The position numbers and the translations under genes are program-made. From Williamwhitmania taraxaci (lineage in GTDB: Bacteria > Bacteroidota > Bacteroidia > Bacteroidales > Williamwhitmaniaceae), in contig NZ_FMYP01000028.1 of NCBI RefSeq assembly GCF_900096565.1, positions 1-47,192 of the forward strand: a DNA stretch of 47,192 nucleotides, written 5' to 3'. How positions within the stretch are numbered: the stretch's first letter is position 1; each line of letters opens with the position of its first letter. Positions 25,621 to 31,796 of the stretch are shown one piece after another. The notes under the pieces were generated by a model that saw only the letters and a program-made list of their open reading frames with translations, was not told the origin of the DNA and did no database searches.

Positions 25621-26277
25621 CTAAAGGATATCGGCGAAGAGGGCTTCGATGGATTCTCCTTCGTTAACTTTAAGATGGTACGCCTTTAAACCAACCCGTT
25701 GTGCACCCTGCACGTGCTGGAGCGTATCGTCGATAAAGAGTGTTTCGGAGGCCGTGAGGTTATTTTCGCGGAGTATGAGTTCAAAAGATGCAGCATCGGG
25801 CTTTCGCAAATGGATGAGGTGTGAGTAATACTCTTTATTGAAGAATTGGGAGAGCGACTCTAACCCTGTTTTGGCGAACAGCTGTTTGATATATACATCG
25901 TAGTGAATCTCGTTGGTATTGCTTAGCAGATAAGTGTTACAGCACCGTTTTACCTGTTCAAGAACGCGAAGGCGTGAGGGGATAAAGTCGAGGAGCATAG
26001 CGTTCCAGGCGGCATCGATATCGGTATCGGGAATTTCCTTGGCGGCAAGCCTACGAATCTCGTTGCGGAAGGCTGCTGGGTCAATTAATCCTTTATCGAG
26101 AAGGTCGAAGGTTTGGTTTTGGGCAGCCTGGGTAAAGGTCTGCTGAAAGTTTTCGAATCCTATATCCTCAAATTTATTAAGGGTAAGTTGGTAATCGATT
26201 GGAAGGATAACTCCCCCAAGATCAAAAATAACGCTACGAATGGGGCTGTTGAATTGGCTGAAAAATTTTGGTTGCAT
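25621..26277 (-). CDS. HAD-family phosphatase, subfamily IA-like
   Basis: The product is 218 residues from the ATG at 26277 (MQPKFFSQFNSP). A longer frame runs back into the tRNA gene and is not credible. Seen: motif I VIFDLGGVILPID with a Gly-Gly variant of DxDGT, so the second Asp is absent; motif II TYLLSNTNEIH; the KPDAASFELILR lysine motif; and motif IV FIDDTLQHVQGAQRVGL. The DLGGV spelling is common in the HAD phosphatase subgroup related to YihX and epoxide-hydrolase N-terminal domains. It should dephosphorylate a small sugar or metabolite phosphate in the cytosol. Substrate unknown. Confidence 0.88.
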   Translation of the reverse strand: MQPKFFSQFNSPIRSVIFDLGGVILPIDYQLTLNKFEDIGFENFQQTFTQAAQNQTFDLLDKGLIDPAAFRNEIRRLAAKEIPDTDIDAAWNAMLLDFIPSRLRVLEQVKRCCNTYLLSNTNEIHYDVYIKQLFAKTGLESLSQFFNKEYYSHLIHLRKPDAASFELILRENNLTASETLFIDDTLQHVQGAQRVGLKAYHLKVNEGESIEALFADIL

Positions 26278-26371
26278 GCAAAAAGTTGTGAGTGGGTATT
26301 GAATAATCCGTTGTAAATGGTTAACATTGCACCGCAAAATAAGGCAAACTTTTCCAAACGGGAAAGCCCTT

Positions 26372-26445
26372 GGGCCCATAGCTCAGTCGGTTAGAGCATC
26401 TGACTCATAATCAGAGGGTCGTTGGTTCGATACCAACTGGGCCCA
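26372..26445 (+). tRNA. tRNA-Met(CAT), elongator type, or tRNA-Ile2
   Basis: A full cloverleaf is seen: acceptor arms GGGCCCA (26372-26378) and TGGGCCC (26438-26444), D arm GCTCAGTCGGTTAGAGC, anticodon arm CTGACTCATAATCAG with anticodon CAT, T arm with GGTTCGATACC, and discriminator A at 26445. CCA is not encoded. A paired first base and the lack of three G-C pairs at the anticodon stem base argue against initiator tRNA. CAT could also be the lysidine-modified Ile2 tRNA. A terminator follows directly. The 3' part is duplicated about 0.5 kb downstream. Confidence 0.95.
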
Positions 26446-26484
26446 CGGAATCCCGATCATCGCAAGATGGTCGGGATTTTTGCA
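26426..26484. repeat. 59-bp direct repeat, copy 1 (tRNA 3' end plus terminator)
   Basis: It begins at TTCGATACC in the T loop of the tRNA gene and runs through the acceptor arm and terminator to TTTTTGCA. It is identical to 26924-26982, 498 bp away. Confidence 0.92.
26449..26481 (+). terminator. Intrinsic terminator of the tRNA gene
   Basis: AATCCCGATCATC (26449-26461) pairs with GATGGTCGGGATT (26466-26478) around GCAA. A T run follows. Confidence 0.92.
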
Positions 26485-26491
26485 GTTTATG

Positions 26492-26553
26492 GGGGTTCCG
26501 CGAAGCGGAATCCACGCGGTTCTGACCTTGTTTCTCTCGGAGGAATCATGGGA
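26492..26553. repeat. Palindromic short repeat, copy R1
   Basis: It contains hairpin TTCCGC-GAA-GCGGAA, then AATCCACGCGGTTCTGACCTTG and a CTCGGAGGA segment ending near TGGGA. About 80 percent alike by eye to 26849-26909. Confidence 0.65.
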
Positions 26554-26574
26554 TTTTGTAACTTGTGCATAAAA

Positions 26575-26835
26575 ATGGCCTACTTCACCTATATACTACA
26601 ATCTAAAAAGGATGGAAGTTATTATATTGGTAGTACTCTAAATATTGAAGAGCGAGTAAAGCGTCATAATGCAGGAAAAGAACGCTACTCTTCTCGAGGT
26701 ATACCATGGCAGCTGGTTTGTTGGGAGCAATTTGAAACAAGGTCAGAAGCGTATAAACGGGAAATGGAGATAAAGGGACATAAGAGCAGGGCCTACATTG
26801 AGCGATTAATCTCCCTACAAAATTCAGCGGAATAA
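26575..26835 (+). CDS. GIY-YIG domain nuclease
   Basis: The product is 86 residues from the ATG at 26575 (MAYFTYILQSKKDGS). A longer frame would run back into the tRNA gene. Seen: YFTYIL and YYIGSTLNIEERVKRHN, the GIY-YIG core with the catalytic Arg in the ERVKRHN helix, and AYKREMEIKGHK with the metal-binding Glu. It is a single-domain member of the UPF0213/YhbQ-like group, often labelled excinuclease subunit C-like. These genes are frequent next to tRNA or rRNA genes in Bacteroidota. Here it sits exactly between two direct repeats of the tRNA 3' end, which suggests a mobile or homing-like unit, though no integrase is present. Confidence 0.88.
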   Translation: MAYFTYILQSKKDGSYYIGSTLNIEERVKRHNAGKERYSSRGIPWQLVCWEQFETRSEAYKREMEIKGHKSRAYIERLISLQNSAE

Positions 26836-26848
26836 TCAGAGGGGAGTT

Positions 26849-26909
26849 GGTGCCGCTTCGCGGGAATCCACGTGGTTCTAACCTTGCTTCGCTCGGAAGA
26901 ACCTCGGGA
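26849..26909. repeat. Palindromic short repeat, copy R2
   Basis: It holds hairpin CCGC-TTC-GCGG followed by AATCCACGTGGTTCTAACC, and a GGTTCT...AGAACC inverted pair. It is homologous to R1, but the trinucleotide loop is the complement of R1's. Confidence 0.65.
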
Positions 26910-26923
26910 GAAGAATCTCGGGA

Positions 26924-26982
26924 TTCGATACCAACTGGGCCCACGGAATCCCGATCATCGCAAGATGGTCGGGATTTTTGCA
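26924..26982. repeat. 59-bp direct repeat, copy 2 (partial tRNA 3' end plus terminator)
   Basis: Perfect duplicate of 26426-26484. Only the T-loop and acceptor 3' part of the tRNA are present, so no functional tRNA is encoded. The terminator hairpin (26947-26979) is retained. Confidence 0.92.
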
Positions 26983-27787
26983 TTTCTAGGGTAGTTCGTG
27001 CTTTATAATAGGCAATTACGTGGTTCTGGGCTTGCTTATAACATTGGGATTTTATCGGCTGCATCTCGCTGAAATAGCAGTTAAACATATGGTGTATTTC
27101 GTTGAATGTGGCTCCAGAGATGGCGGCGTAAAGAGGCACGATGCGCTTGGTTGCGACTGGGCGCGCCGCCAAAAAAGGTTACATCTCTTTTTTACCATAG
27201 TTTTGTGCCTCTTGCACTGTATATAGAACCGAATTCCCCCAAGATGGGTTCTATATGGTTTACTTTCCTGCATCTTAATATCGAGCGACAATATCGGATA
27301 GAATTTCGTCTGTATTTAGCATTGACAAGGTGATTTTAATTTATATTTCGACTCAATGTTATGAAATATAAGCAAATAAGTCTACTTGTGTCGGGTGGTA
27401 TGTCCAGATAAATAATTTCGTTTTTGTCAATTTAGATACCTCTTTTGTTGATTCTGATAAATAGATATCCCTGCAATGAGCCTAACTTTGGTTATTGAAT
27501 AGGTTTGTCTTACCCTGCCTTTGAATATCAGACGCTGTATTCTGGTGAGATTTGGTTGAAATGCTACTGTTCGTTTATTATGTTGAAAATAAGTTCTGAA
27601 AATATTTTTTTGTATTTTCAGAATGGTGTACATTTATTAACGAAGTTAGAATGGTTTGATTTCCACATTTTTCCGCAGTGATTAGGATGTAAGCATTTCT
27701 TTAAAGTTGAGTACATAGAATAGGTCGGAGTAAAATTGTAATTTCTTATCGATTGCCTAAAAATAGAGCATATAAGTAAACAAGCAT
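26983..27787. other. 805-bp region without a convincing gene
   Basis: The first part (about 27000-27057) resembles the DNA downstream of repeat copy 1 (ACGTGGTTCTGGGCTTGCTT, then TTGGGATTTT), so the duplication extends past the 59-bp core. A short frame from 27089 starts MVYFV and later has VKRHDA, faintly like the GIY-YIG protein, and may be a decayed copy. An inverted repeat, ATATAGAACC (27221-27230) with GGTTCTATAT (27247-27256), lies in the middle. The rest to 27787 is AT-rich and probably holds the promoter of the methyltransferase cassette. Confidence 0.5.
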
Positions 27788-28756
27788 ATGACTTACCCAG
27801 ACCAATTAGCCGGGAAGGAGTTGATTTACTGTAAGGACGATTTTTTCCTCATGAATCGTGCTTGCGATGAGTTGTATCAGCAATTCAGCTCGATTACCGG
27901 CGTTGACATCCACAAGTTGGGCGATGGCGATATCCTCTTACCCTCCGGAAAAGCAATATCACCCTCGGGTGCTGCACATTGTCTCCTTGAAATGAAGCGA
28001 ACGGCAATCTTCCTTCGGGGTATTAAAAAAGCCATTGATTCAAAACTTCAGGAAGGTAACAGCACGGTTAATATTCTTTATGCCGGATGTGGTCCTTATG
28101 CCACGTTGATTACACCTCTTCTTTCTTTTTACACACCAGTGCAGGTACGTGTAACACTCTTAGATATCAATCCTGTATCAGTTGAAGCTGTCGAAAAACT
28201 CTATAGAACCTTAGGTATTGACGTGTTTGCAGAGATGTTTGTTTTGTCTGATGCAAGTATCTATAAGGTTGATAGGCAGTACGACATAGTGATTTCAGAG
28301 ACTATGCAGGCAGGATTAAAGAAGGAACCTCAGGTGGCCATAATGCAGAATCTAATTCCGCAGTGTGGGGTCGATACCATTTTCATTCCCGAGCAAATTA
28401 CCATTGATGCATACCTAAGGAAAAGGGGTATTTGGGATGGAGATCAATTGCTGGAAGAGGGAGGCAAAACTACATTTATAAGCGAACTCTTTTCTGTAAA
28501 CAAAGAAAGGTTGGATGTAAGCACCTATCGCAAGGTTGTGGATATACCCCAAACGCTTATAGGTCCTCATGACTTGCTTCTCTATACAACTATAAAAGTA
28601 TTTAACGAAGAGGTGCTGGGGTTAAACGATTGCAGCTTAAACATGCCTCTTAAGTATTACGAACTTGGAGACCGCTTTCCCCGATCTATTGATTTTTGGT
28701 ATAGCCAAACCGATAAACCCAAAATCGAATCTAAAGTTTTAGATTATACAACCTAA
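27788..28756 (+). CDS. PRMT-like class I SAM-dependent methyltransferase
   Basis: The 322-residue product has a helical N-terminal region (about 1-95), a Rossmann core with SAM motif I ILYAGCGPYATL (about 96-107) and motif II LLDINPVSVEAV, then YDIVISETMQAGLKKEPQ. In that last segment the two Glu lie 9 residues apart with SE first, the layout of the PRMT double-E loop. TIFIPEQITIDAYL matches the PRMT post-II strand. The C-terminal part (about 210-322) is beta-rich like the PRMT barrel. It is therefore probably a protein N-methyltransferase, on Arg or another residue; this is inference. It is 24 bp upstream of the tail-collar gene, in one transcript. A related enzyme closes the cassette at 30613-31617. 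No signal peptide, hence cytosolic. Confidence 0.8.
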   Translation: MTYPDQLAGKELIYCKDDFFLMNRACDELYQQFSSITGVDIHKLGDGDILLPSGKAISPSGAAHCLLEMKRTAIFLRGIKKAIDSKLQEGNSTVNILYAGCGPYATLITPLLSFYTPVQVRVTLLDINPVSVEAVEKLYRTLGIDVFAEMFVLSDASIYKVDRQYDIVISETMQAGLKKEPQVAIMQNLIPQCGVDTIFIPEQITIDAYLRKRGIWDGDQLLEEGGKTTFISELFSVNKERLDVSTYRKVVDIPQTLIGPHDLLLYTTIKVFNEEVLGLNDCSLNMPLKYYELGDRFPRSIDFWYSQTDKPKIESKVLDYTT

Positions 28757-28780
28757 TTATTAACTAAAAAATTAAGTATT

Positions 28781-29386
28781 ATGGATCCTTTTATGGCACA
28801 ACTTTTACTCTGGCCTATGGGCTGGGCACCAAGTTACTGGGCACAGTGCGATGGTAGATCAATGAATGTAGCTCAAAATTCAGCTTTGTTTTCACTGCTA
28901 GGTATTGCATTTGGAGGTAATGGGAGTTCAACTTTTAATTTACCCGACTTCCGAGGTAGGGTACCTATGGGCTTAGGAACACGCCCAGGTACATCAATAA
29001 ATTACAATCTAGCGAATATTGGGGGAACTGAAAGTATGGCATTAACAACAGCTAATTTACCTTCACATACCCATACTGCTGCTGTAACTACAACACCAAT
29101 TAGTGTAACCATTAAGGCAAGTCCTGCAGCGGGAACAGATAACGTACCGGGAACAAATGGTTCGACAACACTGGCTGCCTCTATGGCTGGTCGTGCTACT
29201 GGAAGTACTATTTATAACAACCAAACGCCAACCGTAGCCATGAATACAGCAACTGATGTTTCGGGCGGAGCAACAACTGTGGTTAATTCAACTGTGGGGA
29301 ATGGTGCTGCGTTTGATAACCGTATGCCTTACCTAGCAGTAAATTTTATTATTGCATTAAATGGAATTTATCCAACCAGAGATTAA
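28781..29386 (+). CDS. Phage tail-collar domain protein (MdpB-like)
   Basis: The 201-residue product has an N-terminal tail-collar (PF07484-type) domain: DPFMAQLLLWPMGWAPSYW, QCDGRSMNVAQNSALFSLLG, FGGNGSSTFNLPDFRGRVPMG. A His-containing ANLPSHTHT segment and a Thr/Ala/Gly-rich stretch follow (about 95-180). The end DNRMPYLAVNFIIALNGIYP is the usual C-terminus of microcystin-dependent-protein (MdpB)-type collar proteins. It lacks a signal peptide and a T9SS tail. No capsid, tape-measure, sheath or lysis genes are near, so it is not part of a recognisable prophage. The many exposed Thr, Ser and Asn could be modified. Being between two methyltransferases, it is a candidate substrate (inference). 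Confidence 0.88.
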   Translation: MDPFMAQLLLWPMGWAPSYWAQCDGRSMNVAQNSALFSLLGIAFGGNGSSTFNLPDFRGRVPMGLGTRPGTSINYNLANIGGTESMALTTANLPSHTHTAAVTTTPISVTIKASPAAGTDNVPGTNGSTTLAASMAGRATGSTIYNNQTPTVAMNTATDVSGGATTVVNSTVGNGAAFDNRMPYLAVNFIIALNGIYPTRD

Positions 29387-29398
29387 AGGAATAAATAG

Positions 29399-29430
29399 AG
29401 GCTATCCAAAATGTTTTTTTGGATAGCCTT
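29399..29430 (+). terminator. Hairpin between collar and binding-protein genes
   Basis: AGGCTATCCAAAA (29399-29411) pairs with TTTTTGGATAGCCT, a long perfect stem. The 3' flank (TTATAATCG) is a poor T tail, so it may attenuate rather than stop transcription into the next gene 20 bp on. Confidence 0.65.
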
Positions 29431-29449
29431 ATAATCGTAAAAACACAAT

Positions 29450-30616
29450 ATGATTAATAATCAACCAATTAAAATAGGTTTTTTAACACCTTATTCATCA
29501 ATTTATCCTGCATTAACACCTAATATTGTTAATGGGTTTTATTGTTCAATGCCGGAGCAATACCAAAATCTGTTTCGTTTTTATCCAGAGTATATAAAGC
29601 AGGGTGGTGGAAATATTGTGAAAGAGGCTGTTCAAAAATTGATTCAGTTTGACAATGTTGATATTATATCGGGAATTGTAAGTTACCAAAAAGTGCCCGA
29701 GTTGGCGCCAATTATTGAAAGCAGGAAAAAGCTTGCATTCTTTTTCGACATGGGAGAATACATACCATACACCCAACATATTTCTAACCATCTTTTTTTT
29801 AACAGTTTTCAGCTATGGCAGTCGGAGTATTCTCTTGGATTGTGGGCACAAAAGGAATTTGGCGATAAAGGCGCCGTTATAATGCCGTTATATGATGCCG
29901 GTTATCACCTTCATAGCGCATTTAGGCAGGGTACAATATCCGCAGGTTCCCAATGGATAGACAACCATATATTACCTTACATCGAAGGAAAATCGCAGGT
30001 GAAGGGGCAGCTGGATCATTTCTTTGAAAAGTTTAGGAAAGACCCTCCCTCGTACATCCATGCTTTGTTTTGTGGGACTGAAGCGATCGATTTTTTGGTT
30101 GAATTTCACCAATCAGGATTGGCAGGAAAGATACCCTTAATTATTAGTGCTCACATGGCATCTGAGGAGTTGTTGGATACAATCAGCAACCTGAATATGA
30201 CTGTTTATTCAGCCTCTTTGTGGAAATATAATTCACAGGATGAGATGAATGTCCGGTTTAAGCAACAATATACAATGCGCACAGGGGCAAAAGCCGATCT
30301 GTTTGCGTTGCTTGGTTACGAAATGGGATCGCTTTTTTCTCAGCTGATCCCCGATTTATTAAAGCGTGATTGGGATGCTGTAATTAGAAGCATGAAGAAT
30401 GAAACGGTAAAGTCGCCAAGGGGCGATCGGAATTTCTTTCTAGACTCCAATTATGCAACTCCAATTATCGACATAGAAAAAATTGAAATTGGTAATAACT
30501 GTGTCCGGAAAATGATAATCGGGCAGGGACGTTCTTTGAAGTATAACCACGAAATTTTTAGCGAGATACACGATGAATGTATTACGGGTTGGCAAAATCC
30601 ATACTTGTGTGTTTAG
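29450..30616 (+). CDS. Type I periplasmic-binding-fold protein without a signal peptide
   Basis: The 388-residue product resembles Leu/Ile/Val-type substrate-binding proteins (Peripla_BP_6). Seen: IKIGFLTPYSSIYPALTPN at the very N-terminus as the first strand, NVDIISGIVSYQKVPELAPI, FFNSFQLWQSEYSLGLWAQKEFGDKGAVIM, YIHALFCGTEAIDFL, and ALLGYEMGSLFSQLIPDL. These are in the order expected for the two-lobed fold. The homologous core begins at residue 7 with no leader, lipobox or anchor, so the protein should stay in the cytosol or leave by another route. No ABC permease or ATPase is adjacent. It is convergent with the second methyltransferase, sharing stop-codon bases at 30613-30616. Ligand unknown. 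AT-rich by eye relative to the flanks. Confidence 0.75.
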   Translation: MINNQPIKIGFLTPYSSIYPALTPNIVNGFYCSMPEQYQNLFRFYPEYIKQGGGNIVKEAVQKLIQFDNVDIISGIVSYQKVPELAPIIESRKKLAFFFDMGEYIPYTQHISNHLFFNSFQLWQSEYSLGLWAQKEFGDKGAVIMPLYDAGYHLHSAFRQGTISAGSQWIDNHILPYIEGKSQVKGQLDHFFEKFRKDPPSYIHALFCGTEAIDFLVEFHQSGLAGKIPLIISAHMASEELLDTISNLNMTVYSASLWKYNSQDEMNVRFKQQYTMRTGAKADLFALLGYEMGSLFSQLIPDLLKRDWDAVIRSMKNETVKSPRGDRNFFLDSNYATPIIDIEKIEIGNNCVRKMIIGQGRSLKYNHEIFSEIHDECITGWQNPYLCV

Positions 30617-31617
30617 TTTTTTGGTGTTAATGCTATTCGAGGTGAATCATTATTGAGGTAATGTACATCAAACTCTTTCCCTTTATCCATTGCAGTGAAA
30701 GAGTAACAAATGTATTTTTTCGTTAATGTGGAATCATCTTCGAGCAATACTACATCATCAAACACTACAAGTTCTGTTGTGAAAATCAGTTCGTTGAGGT
30801 TTTCTGTAATTTGGCTAGTTTTGACAGTTTTCAGGAATAGGCTTTGATTTGGAATAAGCGTTTGTGTTTCGAAAAAATGGCGATCAGCTGAGATTACATT
30901 ATCGATAAACTGCCGATGCTTATGATTTACCAACCGAGTTTCCTTATCATCGAAACAATAGTAGGGTACATCCTTTTCGAGGTAGATTGATGATGCAACT
31001 AGATCGACTTTTATACATTCCGGGATTAATTGTCCGGTAGGAGAAAGGTAATTTATAAGGTTGCTGAAAATAGCCAGCTGTGGTTCACGGGTTAAAGCCT
31101 TATCCATTGTTTCGGAAATAATAATGTCGAATTCTCTATCCGGGGAGTAAGTAATGGCATCAGTTAAAAGAGTGGAATCGAAGTATTTTTCTTTTTTCAA
31201 CTTTCTAATTAAGAGATTTGCAGCCGTGTAAGAGTTGCTGTTGATCTCAATTGTTGTGATAGAGATTTCATCCTCACTAAAAAGATACAATAGTGGTAAC
31301 ACAATAGTAGCAAAAGGACCCGTGCCGGCATAGAGTATTTGAACTGGTTTTATTCCCTGATTTATTAGTTGAAGAACACATTGATAGGTTCCAAGCATAA
31401 ACCGGTGTGTTCGCAGATAATCGGTAAAACATTGCGCGGCAAGTTTGGGATTAATGGCAACTCCTTGCGAAAGGAGAACATCGGTAATTGAATCATCTGT
31501 GTTACTATTTGATTCGATTGCCAGTATTGCTTCAATCTCCTTCAGCAGATTAATGGCTGTTGTATCATCTGTTGTCTCTTTTAGGAGTTCTTCAAAAAGG
31601 AATTTGATATTCGGCAT
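30613..31617 (-). CDS. Second PRMT-like class I SAM-dependent methyltransferase
   Basis: The 334-residue product is homologous to the enzyme at 27788-28756, though divergent. Seen: a helical N-terminal part with VAINPKLAAQCFTDYLRTHRF, SAM motif I ILYAGTGPFATI, motif II ITTIEINSNSYTAA, then FDIIISETMDKALTREPQ with the SE...E pair again 9 residues apart, and GQLIPECIKVDLVAS as the post-II strand. A beta-rich C-terminal domain follows. It is transcribed towards the other three genes and shares the intergenic region 31618-31796 with the divergent adhesin gene. Likely a cytosolic protein methyltransferase; the substrate may be the collar or binding-fold protein (inference). Confidence 0.8.
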   Translation of the reverse strand: MPNIKFLFEELLKETTDDTTAINLLKEIEAILAIESNSNTDDSITDVLLSQGVAINPKLAAQCFTDYLRTHRFMLGTYQCVLQLINQGIKPVQILYAGTGPFATIVLPLLYLFSEDEISITTIEINSNSYTAANLLIRKLKKEKYFDSTLLTDAITYSPDREFDIIISETMDKALTREPQLAIFSNLINYLSPTGQLIPECIKVDLVASSIYLEKDVPYYCFDDKETRLVNHKHRQFIDNVISADRHFFETQTLIPNQSLFLKTVKTSQITENLNELIFTTELVVFDDVVLLEDDSTLTKKYICYSFTAMDKGKEFDVHYLNNDSPRIALTPKN

Positions 31618-31796
31618 AGTGTTTATGGGTAATTCTTAATTGTTACGGTTTTCAATTTAACGAATTGCAATAAAGATATAAACACTATTTAGAAAGTTGT
31701 AGATAATTTGTTCTAATCGTACTTGATTTATTTGTATTTTTATTAGAATGATTTTCAGTGTAGTAATAAAGTGAACGCAAACTAAATAATAAGAAA

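Noticed and set aside
26603-27172. 189-codon minus-strand frame across the GIY-YIG gene and the repeats
   Set aside because: It is antisense to a clear GIY-YIG gene and translates the repeats. No domain, no plausible start context.
28781-29386. Prophage or tailocin at the collar gene
   Set aside because: No tape-measure, sheath, baseplate, capsid, terminase or lysis genes are present on either side.
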